Origin: Bacteriovorax sp. PP10
GTDB lineage: Bacteria > Bdellovibrionota > Bacteriovoracia > Bacteriovoracales > Bacteriovoracaceae
DNA: 64,000 bases
NCBI RefSeq assembly: GCF_035013165.1
Contig: NZ_JAYGJQ010000002.1
Location: 744,001 to 808,000, forward strand
Direction: 5' to 3'
The notes beneath the pieces were generated by a model, which did no database searches, had not been told where the DNA came from, and was given only the letters and a program-made list of their open reading frames with translations. Shown here one piece after another: positions 7,434 through 18,401 of the stretch (the first letter of the stretch is position 1; each line of letters opens with the position of its first letter). The position numbers and the translations under genes were made by a program.

Positions 7434-9133
7434 CCGTCCCGATAGTTCTTTTATTATGCAACATCTTAGTCTTTGTGGGCGCTTTTGCGACCATTGGGTT
7501 TGTCGCTAGTTCCTGGAAGATGCCTTCGATTCGTTGGTTAACAATATTAGTAAGCTCATTCTGTGTTGTTTCTTTTTGCACCCTGGGCGTCTACATTGCC
7601 CGTGATATAGAAACTCAAATTATTTTTTCCAGAATGAGATTTCTCACACTCGGATTATTAGCACCTAGTTGGTTAATGTTTTTATCTTCTATTTATCAAA
7701 AACCTAAATGGCTACAGCGACCGATTACTTCGCTCATTATTTTTACTCCAGGGTTAATCTCAACAGTGCTGACAATTGTTCCATCATGGCGAGATTATAT
7801 TCTTAAAGATTTTTCTTCCCTAAGAATAGATCAATTTACTGTATTGCAGTTTGATAACGGTACATGGTTTCAATATCATTATTTTTGGGCGATGTTTTTA
7901 GTAGCAGCATCTCTTGCTTTAGGCGTTTATCTTTTCTTTAAAGAAAAAGGACTACGACGTCATCAAATTATTATCCTTACTGTTTGCAGTGTACTTGCTG
8001 CGGCAGTTGATATCTATTGCGTGCTTTTTAATCCACCTATGCGCTGGTTAATGCTTGCTAGTGGAACTTTCTTTATCAGTTTACTAGGAATCATTTTTTC
8101 TACAGTGAAATTAAAACTTTTAAATGTAACCACACTTGCTTTAGGGAGAGTTTTCCAAGAGTTTCCAGATCCCGTTATTGTTATAGATGGTGATAAAAGA
8201 ATTCGTATGGCCAATAAAACGTCAGGACGGTTTTTCGATCTCAATAATCTTCCAGGGAGAAAGATATGCGAGGCCCTTCCTCAAATCAATTTAGTGGAAG
8301 GTGAAATAGCTCTTTTAGATCATAATGGAGAAAAGCATTTCTTTAACCTAAGCTTAGAAAAATTAGAAACAGATGTAGAGCATTCTTCCGGGCAAGTTAT
8401 CTTTTTTCGTCAAATTACAGTGCAAAAAAGTATTGAAAAGCGCTTGAATGAAAACTTAGAATTTAAAGCAAGACTTCTTTCGCTAATCACTCATGATTTT
8501 ATGGGACAAATTGAAGCCCAAACCCTGGTTTCAGCTTCTCTGCATGAAGATGTTATAGACTCTTCAATGAAGGAGAAGATTGATCTTCTGACAACTTCAA
8601 CGAGTGCATCACAAGGCTTCATGGAAAATGTTTTAAGTTGGGTTAAGTCTCAAAAAGATAATTTCGAAGTGATTAATAAAGATTTCGAATGGAACACTTT
8701 AGTTAAAGAATGCATCGAGGAACAAAGTAGTCTTTGTAAGATGAAAAATATAAAAATCGATTTTCAATCCGACTCCTGGCCTTTAATCGGTCAAGGGGAT
8801 TCAAATATGCTGGCTTCCGTTATTCGCAATTTACTTACAAATGCCATTCGAGCTACTAACAATGCTCAGTCTATAAAAGTAAATTTATATTCTTCTAATC
8901 AAGTCGTGAAAGTTGAAATTATTGATAGAGGAGTGGGAATGAATGAAGATGTATTACAAAAAATAAGAAATCTTTCTTCTTCATTTATCTTTGTTAATGA
9001 GAATCAATCAGAGTTTGGGAGTTTTGGAATCGGACTAATGATTGTAAAGCATTTCTTGAGTCTGCACAGGGGAGAGCTTTTTATAGAATCTACATTAAAT
9101 CAAGGAACGGTTGTTTCTTTTGAAATAAAATAA
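7430..9133 (+). CDS. Membrane histidine kinase with N-terminal 7TM sensor, PAS and HATPase domains
   Basis: A 567-residue protein. Seven hydrophobic segments fill about residues 5-225, like the 7TM histidine-kinase sensor module. A PAS domain follows at about 235-330 (FQEFPDPVIVIDGDKRIRMANKT). The dimerisation box carries the candidate phospho-His355 in THDFMGQ, a non-standard H-box. The HATPase has an N box (NLLTNAIRAT), a G1 box (DRGVGM) and a G2 box (FGSFGIGLMIVKHF). It is coupled to the response regulator by a 4-base ATGA overlap and ends at a terminator shared with katG. The signal sensed is unknown. Confidence 0.93.
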   Translation: MTVPIVLLLCNILVFVGAFATIGFVASSWKMPSIRWLTILVSSFCVVSFCTLGVYIARDIETQIIFSRMRFLTLGLLAPSWLMFLSSIYQKPKWLQRPITSLIIFTPGLISTVLTIVPSWRDYILKDFSSLRIDQFTVLQFDNGTWFQYHYFWAMFLVAASLALGVYLFFKEKGLRRHQIIILTVCSVLAAAVDIYCVLFNPPMRWLMLASGTFFISLLGIIFSTVKLKLLNVTTLALGRVFQEFPDPVIVIDGDKRIRMANKTSGRFFDLNNLPGRKICEALPQINLVEGEIALLDHNGEKHFFNLSLEKLETDVEHSSGQVIFFRQITVQKSIEKRLNENLEFKARLLSLITHDFMGQIEAQTLVSASLHEDVIDSSMKEKIDLLTTSTSASQGFMENVLSWVKSQKDNFEVINKDFEWNTLVKECIEEQSSLCKMKNIKIDFQSDSWPLIGQGDSNMLASVIRNLLTNAIRATNNAQSIKVNLYSSNQVVKVEIIDRGVGMNEDVLQKIRNLSSSFIFVNENQSEFGSFGIGLMIVKHFLSLHRGELFIESTLNQGTVVSFEIK

Positions 9134-9155
9134 GGCCCCTCAAAAAGAGGGGCCT
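9133..9155. terminator. Bidirectional terminator between the kinase gene and katG
   Basis: AGGCCCCTC, a 5-A loop and GAGGGGCCT form a perfect 9-base GC-rich stem that starts at the stop codon of the kinase gene. The minus strand has the better T-rich side, so it may serve katG as well. Confidence 0.8.
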
Positions 9156-9166
9156 ATCGAAAATCT

Positions 9167-11498
<2,332 letters not shown>

Positions 11499-11579
11499 TC
11501 ATATTTACATGGGCCGAGTTAATTTTCCATTTATCACATAAGTTTGATATACAGCTTTTAAATAATGATGAGGAAATAG

Positions 11580-12008
11580 ATGAAAAAGGTAAGAGTTCAG
11601 TTTGTAAAATACGATATGACGAAAACGAAGAATCGTAACAGAAAAGATATGCTTGTAGATAGCAAGAGTGAAGATGCAGTTATTGCTCAACTTGAGAGAA
11701 TCCACAAAGGCGAAAAAGTCGTTAAGATTCATGAAATCAATTGGGATGAAAAACAGATTCAAGAAGTTGTTCGTAAACAGAAGATAGACGATAGACATAC
11801 ATTCTCAGGAACTGTGAATTTCTTTGATATTGAAAAAGGATTTGGATTTATCCAGCCTGACGAAGAAATGGATGATTTATTTTTCCATAAGTCTGCATGC
11901 ACTGATGGAGTGCCTTACGATAAAGATAGAGTTGAGTTTAGAATCAGCGAAGGGCCAAAAGGGTTGTGCGCGATTCATATTAGGATTGTAGAATCAGAGT
12001 CTGTCTAA
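11580..12008 (+). CDS. Cold-shock-domain protein with an N-terminal extension
   Basis: A 142-residue protein. Residues 76-138 are a cold-shock domain with RNP1 KGFGFI (86-91) and RNP2 DLFFH (99-103), which bind single-stranded RNA or DNA. The first 75 residues are basic and charged (MKKVRVQFVKYDMTKTKNRNRK) and contain a helix-like segment (SEDAVIAQLERIHKGEKVV); I do not recognise this part. A plain CspA is about 70 residues, so this is a two-part protein. GAGGAAA precedes the ATG by 5 bases. It probably acts as an RNA chaperone or translation regulator. Confidence 0.88.
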   Translation: MKKVRVQFVKYDMTKTKNRNRKDMLVDSKSEDAVIAQLERIHKGEKVVKIHEINWDEKQIQEVVRKQKIDDRHTFSGTVNFFDIEKGFGFIQPDEEMDDLFFHKSACTDGVPYDKDRVEFRISEGPKGLCAIHIRIVESESV

Positions 12009-12014
12009 TCGTTC

Positions 12015-12506
12015 TTATTTCTTGCAAATACTCTCGCAGTTTTTATCTGCGCTTCCAGCGCGAGCACCAAGGATGGTGGCATCGTAATCTTTCTTTTCAA
12101 AAGAAGTATTCTTCGAGCAATCACTTGCATCGGCCAATTCTTTAAACCATCCAACTAAAACAGCAGACGGATAATCTAATTTTTTAGCGACATAACATCC
12201 AGCTAAGCAGTGACGGATTTTATCGTTGCCGCTTTCCTTTCTCGCATAATTTCTTGCTTCATTCGCAGTCGTTTCGATATCGGCTAATTTTTGCCATGAT
12301 GGAAGATCAGGTTGGATTTTAATCCAATCTCTCACATCCATTTTAGATTTAGGATCTTTTTCAAGAGGAGAGCATAAAAGTGCTTTCTGATAAACTTGAT
12401 CAACTTTTTTTTGAAATATAACTTTTGCAATTCCATCGCCGAAGTCAGCAAAAGAGGGTTGTGAAGCTATTAATAACAGCGTTGTGAGAAGGAAGGAAAT
12501 TTTCAT
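12015..12506 (-). CDS. Secreted hypothetical protein with a conserved-looking RHC/KE/D core
   Basis: A 163-residue protein with a signal peptide (cleavage near SFA, residue 20). The core DKIRHCLAGCYVAKKL, followed by GWFKELADASDC and a later DYDATILGARAG, looks like an active-site-type arrangement of His, Glu and Asp. It distantly resembles RHA/HE-type domains such as DUF6973, but that is a weak impression. It has six Cys in the mature part, consistent with periplasmic disulfides. It is convergent with the cold-shock gene, six bases away. Function unknown. Confidence 0.65.
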   Translation of the reverse strand: MKISFLLTTLLLIASQPSFADFGDGIAKVIFQKKVDQVYQKALLCSPLEKDPKSKMDVRDWIKIQPDLPSWQKLADIETTANEARNYARKESGNDKIRHCLAGCYVAKKLDYPSAVLVGWFKELADASDCSKNTSFEKKDYDATILGARAGSADKNCESICKK

Positions 12507-12559
12507 GATCTAAGTGTAATCTACAATGAAAAAATGGGCCAGAGGATAGCGAGAGGATC

Positions 12560-13825
12560 TTAAAAAGACACAATCATTCCAGTCGCAAATACTAAGTGAC
12601 CAGAGTTACCAATATCGTGCGCCAGTTTTTCTGTCGAGTATTGGGAATATGTTTGTGCATAAGTCGGAGTGTATGAAGAAGTTGAAAATGGCCTGACATA
12701 TCTTGCTTCGAAGTTGAAACCGATACCTCTTGTGAACATCAAATCTATTCCACCCATCACTTCACCATTTAAAGTGTTCATGTCACTGTCGTTATCATTG
12801 ACCTGCATATAGCTTGTATGTTTAAGATTACTTTTTAAATATCCAGCTCCGGCACCAATGTAAGGTTGAAACCTTAGGTCTGAAAGCAGATAAATCTTAG
12901 TGTAGAGATCAACTCCATAACTTGAATAATCAAATTGGGAAATCACTTCTTCTTTTATTGTCATTGAACTAATCGTGAGTCCAAATCCTGTTACGAATCT
13001 TTCGTTGATTCTTGTCTCGGCCCTAATGCCTGCAGTGTATGTGGATTCATAGTCAAATTTGTTACTACTATATTGGGTCATACCAACAAAAGGTGTGATC
13101 TTGAAAGTTTCGTTGTAGCCCGTGTAAGATACGACATCATTATTTGCAAAGAGATATTGCCTGTCTTCGCCTCTGAAGCGCGCCAGAAGAATGTTTGCCT
13201 TTTCTTGGTCTGCAGACATTGAGATTACTTGCTGCTCTAATACTCCGTACATTTCTGCCGTCGCTCTTTCGGCATATTTCAATGCTTTCGCTCCAGCTAA
13301 AGTAGCATCGCCAGCATCCTTATTCAGAGTTGTATGTGAACATTTCCTCGCAGGTGTCGTTGAGTCTGGGTAATAGCCGCTTGTAAGGCCATTCATCATG
13401 TTCTTTGCGGAACAAGTGACGTAGCTTGCGGGGTTAGTAAGGTTTAAAAGGTCTATAGGTTTTCCGGGCATGTATTCGACGTAATTTGTATGGGCGTAGA
13501 AGTCCTGCACAGTATGAGTGATGTATCCGAAATTGGCCCTTGCGGTTTTCATGTCTCCGCTGATTATCGCAGTGGCCGCTATTTTCATGCGTGAACGCAT
13601 AAGTGCTGAAGCAGCTTCAAAGGATTCGCTGTCGGCGTGTGTGGCCGGGTTGCTGCCTTCTTGTCTGTCTATATAGATGTTTGCGTCTGAGATCTGATCG
13701 ATGGTGTTGATGGAAAAACCTATAGGCGAGAGTGCACGTGCCGTTACTGACCTGTGTAGGCTCCAGTCAAAGGCGTAGGCCTTTGGAAGGGTTGTGAATA
13801 GTAAGAAGAGCAGTAACTTCTTCAT
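12560..13825 (-). CDS. Het-C/zinc-phospholipase-C-like domain fused to an outer-membrane beta-barrel-like domain
   Basis: A 421-residue protein with a signal peptide ending near AYA (residue 18). Residues 19-225 resemble Het-C/S1-P1/zinc phospholipase C folds: His24 in DWSLHRSVTARAL, THADSESFE with His63, and FGYITHTVQDFYAHTNYVE with His104, Asp108 and His112 as likely metal ligands. Residues from about 230 alternate in beta-strand fashion (FVTGFGLTISSM, RFQPYIGAGAGYL) and end in Phe (MIVSF), like an 8-strand OmpA/OmpX-type barrel. I chose MKK because GGA lies 5 bases before it. The domain pairing is unusual. Substrate unknown. Confidence 0.75.
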   Translation of the reverse strand: MKKLLLFLLFTTLPKAYAFDWSLHRSVTARALSPIGFSINTIDQISDANIYIDRQEGSNPATHADSESFEAASALMRSRMKIAATAIISGDMKTARANFGYITHTVQDFYAHTNYVEYMPGKPIDLLNLTNPASYVTCSAKNMMNGLTSGYYPDSTTPARKCSHTTLNKDAGDATLAGAKALKYAERATAEMYGVLEQQVISMSADQEKANILLARFRGEDRQYLFANNDVVSYTGYNETFKITPFVGMTQYSSNKFDYESTYTAGIRAETRINERFVTGFGLTISSMTIKEEVISQFDYSSYGVDLYTKIYLLSDLRFQPYIGAGAGYLKSNLKHTSYMQVNDNDSDMNTLNGEVMGGIDLMFTRGIGFNFEARYVRPFSTSSYTPTYAQTYSQYSTEKLAHDIGNSGHLVFATGMIVSF

Positions 13826-13952
13826 TTGCATCCATTCGTAGTGTTTTCACACAGGTGTATAAACTATCAACAGTTAGAGGTATCTAAGTTGTGATAAATA
13901 ATAAGTATTAAATGTCTTAGGGGTTAGAGTGCAGGTTGAGGGCCAGTGATGC

Positions 13953-14306
13953 TTATTTAGCAGCTGACTTAAAAACGATATGAGGAGGGCATTTAAAGAC
14001 AATTCCTTCTCGTTCTGATCCAGTGATAACAGATTCTTTGTTTTTGTAGATATAAAGTACTTGTCCGAATTTAGCAGCTTGATTTCTCAACTGAGTTAAT
14101 GAATTTGAATTTCCAATTGATCCCATGAGTGGATTTCCACCACTAAGAAGATTTGAAGAGCTTGCAAAAACTCGCGCAACAGGTGTGCAGCCTTGGGCAT
14201 ATTTAACATCATTGATAATGATTAGTTTCTTCGATTCAGGAGTCACCGATGTACTCGCACATGACGAGAGAGTGATCATCAAAAACATAATGCTTAATAG
14301 TCTCAT
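13953..14306 (-). CDS. Small RcsF/DUF4156-like lipoprotein
   Basis: A 117-residue protein starting at MRLLSIMFLM, with GGAAG 7 bases upstream; a longer in-frame start lacks such a site. The lipobox LSSC places the lipid on Cys16. The pattern QGCTPVARVF, then SLTQLRNQAAKFGQVLYIY, resembles DUF4156/RcsF-type outer-membrane lipoproteins, in which small Cys pairs make disulfides; two other Cys are present. No operon partner is evident. The family role is poorly known. Confidence 0.7.
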   Translation of the reverse strand: MRLLSIMFLMITLSSCASTSVTPESKKLIIINDVKYAQGCTPVARVFASSSNLLSGGNPLMGSIGNSNSLTQLRNQAAKFGQVLYIYKNKESVITGSEREGIVFKCPPHIVFKSAAK

Positions 14307-14484
14307 GAGTCTTCCATAGAAAGGTTTTTTAAAAAATATCACGGGAAGAGGGGGCGGAGAGCATTTTTGGAAATAATTATCAGGTGCTTAAACTTTAAAC
14401 GCCTCTGAAAACGACCTCATCTTAGGGTGTAAAAAATATAGAGGTAAGTGCCATCATAGTAGGCGAATGATATCTAACCCTTAA

Positions 14485-15216
14485 ATGAAATTCCTAATTC
14501 TACTTACTCTTCTTGTTTCAAGCCAGCTCTCTGCTTCAGAGACGGCCTTTGATATTTTCAATACCTACTCAGCATCAGTGGTTCAAATCCATTCAAAACT
14601 GAACGCTACTGGTACTGGTTTTTTTGTAACTCCAAGACTAATTCTGACAAATCGCCACGTGATTAGAAGCTTCAAGAAAAAAACAAATCAGTGGGATGCT
14701 CCTAGAGTTATCGTTTTAAAAGACGGAAGACAGATTACTAAATTCACTTCTATTCATTGCTCAGTGAGAGTTGATCTTTGTGCGATTAGTGTAGAACCTC
14801 AGGCCATTAAAGCTTTTTCTAAATTAGCGATTGCGCCTTCAGTTGTTGGACAAGATGTATATGTCTTAGGTCACCCGCAAGGATTATCAAATCCTATTAT
14901 CAGTTCAGGTATTGTGAGTTCTGAAAATGTTTTGATTCCAGGGCAAGATCATAACGGGAAAGATATCGTCTTTAAGGGTTTTACTACGACAGCTGCAGTT
15001 TCTCCTGGAAGTTCAGGGTCTCCGGTTTTAAGTAAGTCAGGAGAGATTCTAGGGATCGCTGTTGGGATTCTTCGTGGTGGGCAGAATTTAAATGTGATCA
15101 TTGGGTCTGAAGAATTGAGTATGTTTGCAAAGCAGATTGCGAAGCGTGATACTGAAGCTGTGTTTACTATTAAAACTGATGTTCAACCAAGTGTTAATCT
15201 AGTCTCATTAAAATAA
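14485..15216 (+). CDS. Secreted trypsin-like (S1/S46-type fold) serine protease
   Basis: A 243-residue protein with a short signal peptide (cleavage near LSA, residue 17). The catalytic triad is visible: His58 in LILTNRHVI, Asp97 in RVDLCAISV, and Ser177 in SPGSSGSPV. The first motif GTGFFVTPRLILTN is typical of DegP-like and V8-like proteases. No PDZ domain follows, so it is a minimal protease of about 225 mature residues in the periplasm or outside the cell. There is no clear Shine-Dalgarno; TATCTA at 14471 could allow a leaderless mRNA. It is convergent with the toxin-antitoxin pair. Confidence 0.9.
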   Translation: MKFLILLTLLVSSQLSASETAFDIFNTYSASVVQIHSKLNATGTGFFVTPRLILTNRHVIRSFKKKTNQWDAPRVIVLKDGRQITKFTSIHCSVRVDLCAISVEPQAIKAFSKLAIAPSVVGQDVYVLGHPQGLSNPIISSGIVSSENVLIPGQDHNGKDIVFKGFTTTAAVSPGSSGSPVLSKSGEILGIAVGILRGGQNLNVIIGSEELSMFAKQIAKRDTEAVFTIKTDVQPSVNLVSLK

Positions 15217-15218
15217 GG

Positions 15219-15533
15219 CTAAGCGGCCTTTTCCAGTATTACTTTAAAATTTAATTTTGCTCTTCTGATTTGTTCTTCAAGAAGGATCGAAACAAATGAT
15301 TCAGGAAGGTAGCCCATAATTTTTGCGAGTTTTACAGCTAACTCAATCGATGCATCTCTTCTACCTTTTTCAATGTCACAGATTAGTCCTTTCGAAACTT
15401 TAGCCCTTTTTGCTAAGTCAGTTTGAGAAATTTCATCTGTAGTTCTTAGCGAGTGAATCATTTGACCAAATGTTAATGGGCCACCCAACAGTGATTCAAA
15501 AAAAGCAATGGTTTCGTTACTATTAATAGTCAT
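15219..15533 (-). CDS. HTH-Xre antitoxin of a toxin-antitoxin pair (copy 1)
   Basis: A 104-residue protein with a helix-turn-helix of the Xre/HipB type at about 23-78 (GQMIHSLRTTDEISQTDLAKRAKVSKGLICDIEKGRR). The C-terminal helix region (FVSILLEEQIRRAKLNFKVILEK) probably wraps the toxin. Its start overlaps the toxin stop by 11 bases, so toxin is translated first, as in HigBA. It is the same length as the second antitoxin (33840-34154) and keeps the same overlap. It should repress its own promoter by binding the GTACTC/GAGTAC palindrome. Confidence 0.9.
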   Translation of the reverse strand: MTINSNETIAFFESLLGGPLTFGQMIHSLRTTDEISQTDLAKRAKVSKGLICDIEKGRRDASIELAVKLAKIMGYLPESFVSILLEEQIRRAKLNFKVILEKAA

Positions 15534-15798
15534 GTTTATTTACCTCGATAATTTCAACAAACTCAATTTGTCCGTTGAGTTTTACTATGTATATGGCCCG
15601 ATAAGCTCTATTTAATCTAATTGAGCGTTGGCCTCTTCTTTTTCCCACTAGAGGTTCATCGTGAAGGCCTTTATTAAGTCGAACTTGTTGTATTCCAAAT
15701 TTCATTACAGATTTGATCCACCAAAAAAGCTTACTCTGAACTTGCAATGGGATTTTAATAATGTCTTTTTGAGCTTTCTTGCTGAGGATTACATCCAT
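15523..15798 (-). CDS. RelE/ParE/HigB-like toxin (copy 1)
   Basis: A 91-residue protein of the RelE/ParE superfamily: an N-terminal helix (LSKKAQKDIIKIPLQVQSKLFWWI), then a beta sheet with basic residues (GKRRGQRSIRLNRAYRAIYIV) and a closing strand ending in EVNKHDY. HigB-type members cut mRNA on the ribosome; ParE-type members poison gyrase. The sequence cannot decide between them. The C-terminal tail is nearly the same as in the second module (EVNNHDY), which marks them as paralogues. The promoter sits 18 bases upstream. Confidence 0.88.
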   Translation of the reverse strand: MDVILSKKAQKDIIKIPLQVQSKLFWWIKSVMKFGIQQVRLNKGLHDEPLVGKRRGQRSIRLNRAYRAIYIVKLNGQIEFVEIIEVNKHDY

Positions 15799-15815
15799 GC
15801 TGGCCGGTTCTTGTA

Positions 15816-15844
15816 ATGGTACTCGAAAATGAGTACTTGGTCAA
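15816..15844 (-). promoter_or_regulatory. Toxin-antitoxin promoter with embedded operator palindrome
   Basis: On the minus strand, TTGACC (15839-15844) is 17 bases from TACCAT (15816-15821). The spacer carries the perfect inverted repeat GTACTC-N6-GAGTAC (15819-15836), placed to block RNA polymerase when the antitoxin binds. The layout matches the second module at 34438-34466. Confidence 0.7.
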
Positions 15845-16155
15845 TTAATTTATTAAAAGGAACAATTACATGCATCCTTTTAAAGTTTTCAAGTTAAACA
15901 TTTGATTATTAGGAGGGAGAGGAAAATGAATGAAAAAAAATGACATCAAAGATGACAACTTTTCCTTATATCTATTGATAAGCCTTTAAAGTTAAGTGCG
16001 CTATCCTAGCTTTAATCTCCTGTGTCTCTGTTACTTCTTGTTTGATTATCAACGACTTGAAAATGTGTATTGTAAATAATTCAGAGATGTTCGGCGATCT
16101 CATTTTTTGAGACTACCGATAGGTAAGATTTGATCAAATCAAATAGGAGCACTAA
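15845..16155. other. AT-rich upstream region of the AAA+ ATPase gene
   Basis: About 310 bases without a gene between the toxin promoter and the ATPase start. It contains AGGAGGGAGAGG (15911-15922), a strong Shine-Dalgarno-like stretch followed by ATGAATGAAAAAAAATGA, a five-codon frame (MNEKK). I do not call this a gene, though it could be a vestige of one. A second poly-purine box, GGAG, lies 8 bases before the ATPase ATG. No confident promoter was found. Confidence 0.35.
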
Positions 16156-18393
16156 ATGAATAACGATAAATATCTTAATAAAAAGATAGCAGAGTACTTA
16201 CTTTTAAATATAAAGAAAAAAACTAAGAATGGAATGGAAGATGAATTCTTTACATTGGTTCATCAGATATTGACGTTGAAAGAGATTAAAACTCTTACAG
16301 ATTTTTTTATAAAAGATTTGAATGAGTTTATTGAGAGGAGAGGAGTTAAAAAGAAATTAAAAAATGTTTCGAAGGAAACTTCTTATCAATATAGAGAATC
16401 TAGATTAAGAGATAAAATAGAGGAGTTAGAAGAATCTTATAAAGATACAGAGACATGGGGATATAAAATAGAGAGTTTGATAGAGGCAAATTCTAACGTT
16501 AAATCACGTTTTATAAAAGAAATAGGAAAAACGATATCTAGAAAAAATCATTATAGAGGCACTTCTGTTTATGAAAAGCATTTAAAAAAACTTGCATCAA
16601 TATTTATGTTGAATCAAAAAGAACAAGATCTTGTGACTTTGTTCTATCTAATTTCAGTAGATGATCGCGTAGAGAGCTTTTTCACGCATCTGGGGCTTCG
16701 TCTTTCAAGGATGAATGGTTCAGCTAGAGTATTGTATCGCTTTTTCGATTACACACCCGCAAGTTTAAGAACGCTTCTTAATAAAAAATCAAACTTAGTG
16801 AGATCTGGTATCCTTACTAAAGAGAAGACAGACAATGGATCTGTAGGGTTGAATACGAGAATAGAAAGCTTTCTAGCTGGATTTGGTGAAGAAGATATTA
16901 TCAGTACTTTTTTCAAGCTTGAAAAGGATACTAATCGTTTGAAGCAGGATGATTTTTTGGTAAGTGCCGATATGATCTCATCAACAAAAGACCTCCTCAG
17001 GTCTGACAAAGGAGTGAATATACTTTTGCATGGAGTTCCAGGAGCAGGGAAAACTGAGTTCTCTAAATTCCTAGGTACTGAATTAGGAATGAAAGTTTAT
17101 TATATTGGACAAAATGATGATGATGGCGAAGAAGATCTGAATTTTAGAAAAAGTGGTATTGTTGCTGCTCAAAATATTCTTGATCCAAAAAATACAATTA
17201 TTGTTGTAGATGAATGTGATAATATCGTGAACGTGCGTGATGCTTTTTGGAACTGTGAAGTGGAAAAAGGTGGCGATAAAAAAGCATGGATTAACTATTT
17301 GTTGGAGAGTTCGAAACATAATATTATTTGGATTTCGAACAGAGTCAACGGAGTAGACGATTCAACCAAAAGACGATTTTCTTATTCAATCGAATTTAAA
17401 ACCTTTACTGTTAAACAGAGAATGAAGATCTGGGAAACTATCATTAATAAAGAAAAGATTGATTTTATTTCGAACGATCAGATTGAAATGCTGGCCCAAA
17501 AATATAAAGTGAATGCCGGTGGTATTTCGCTGGCGATTCAAGATGTCATGGCAATGCCTCAATTGATTTCTAAAGAGGATAAAATCCAAAGAATTGATGC
17601 ACTCTTGGCGCAACATCAGGAATTTGTTTTTGGGTTATCCACTGATATCTCCATGATTAACTCACATTACAAATTGGATCTCCTAAATTGTGATATGAAT
17701 ATGGATTTAGTTGTCAGCAGTGTTCAACATTTTTTGAAATATATTTCGGATAAAAAGAATACGGATATTCAGAATATGAATTTCTTACTTCAAGGTCCAC
17801 CTGGGACTGGTAAGACTGAGTTTGTTAAATTCCTGGCAAAAACAGCTGGTGCCGAGCTTCTTGTGAAACGATTAAGTGATATAAGATCAAAATGGTATGG
17901 AGAGAGTTTACAAAATATTGCAGCTATTTTCAAAGAGGCCAGTGCTGAAGGAAAAATTTTATTTTTGGATGAGGCCGATTCTTTCTTCACAGATCGAGCT
18001 AATTCTTCTGAACATTCTGTCGCAGAAACGAATGAGCTTTTAACTCAGATGGAAAACTTCAAAGGGATTTTAATCTGTGCGACAAATTTTTCATCAATGA
18101 TGGATCCAGCGAGTATGAGAAGATTTAACTTTAAAATTAAGTTTGATTACTTAAGTAATGACGGAAAGCTTCGTATGTTTCAACAACAGTTTGGAAAATA
18201 TATTAAAGAATCGATGCCTATGGAATTTGAAAAACGAGTTATGGGTATTAATTATCTAACACCTGGCGATTTTAAAGTTGTTTATCAAAAGAATGCTTTT
18301 ATGGAAAATGTGGCAATTGAAACTTTGATTGGCCAGTTGGAAATGGAGGTGAGTTATAAGAAAGGAGTGAGTAAACCGATTAGACTTGGTTAA
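16156..18393 (+). CDS. Double-AAA+ ATPase of a defence-like cluster
   Basis: A 745-residue protein. Residues 1-280 are a charged helical region I do not recognise. AAA module 1 has Walker A GVPGAGKT (293-300) and Walker B IVVDE (Asp352, Glu353). Module 2 has Walker A GPPGTGKT (547-554), Walker B LFLDEAD (Asp605, Glu606) and an arginine-finger-like SMRRF. Both ATP sites look intact, as in Cdc48/katanin-type remodellers. AGA/ATA codons and AT content are high compared with core genes in the window, suggesting transfer. It converges on the WYL regulator gene with 8 bases between them. It probably powers remodelling of a protein or DNA complex. Confidence 0.85.
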   Translation: MNNDKYLNKKIAEYLLLNIKKKTKNGMEDEFFTLVHQILTLKEIKTLTDFFIKDLNEFIERRGVKKKLKNVSKETSYQYRESRLRDKIEELEESYKDTETWGYKIESLIEANSNVKSRFIKEIGKTISRKNHYRGTSVYEKHLKKLASIFMLNQKEQDLVTLFYLISVDDRVESFFTHLGLRLSRMNGSARVLYRFFDYTPASLRTLLNKKSNLVRSGILTKEKTDNGSVGLNTRIESFLAGFGEEDIISTFFKLEKDTNRLKQDDFLVSADMISSTKDLLRSDKGVNILLHGVPGAGKTEFSKFLGTELGMKVYYIGQNDDDGEEDLNFRKSGIVAAQNILDPKNTIIVVDECDNIVNVRDAFWNCEVEKGGDKKAWINYLLESSKHNIIWISNRVNGVDDSTKRRFSYSIEFKTFTVKQRMKIWETIINKEKIDFISNDQIEMLAQKYKVNAGGISLAIQDVMAMPQLISKEDKIQRIDALLAQHQEFVFGLSTDISMINSHYKLDLLNCDMNMDLVVSSVQHFLKYISDKKNTDIQNMNFLLQGPPGTGKTEFVKFLAKTAGAELLVKRLSDIRSKWYGESLQNIAAIFKEASAEGKILFLDEADSFFTDRANSSEHSVAETNELLTQMENFKGILICATNFSSMMDPASMRRFNFKIKFDYLSNDGKLRMFQQQFGKYIKESMPMEFEKRVMGINYLTPGDFKVVYQKNAFMENVAIETLIGQLEMEVSYKKGVSKPIRLG

Positions 18394-18401
18394 ATTGAAA
18401 C

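Noticed and set aside
15911-15945. A short frame after AGGAGGGAGAGG in the ATPase upstream gap
   Set aside because: Only five codons (MNEKK) before a stop; the strong Shine-Dalgarno-like run may be chance or a vestige.
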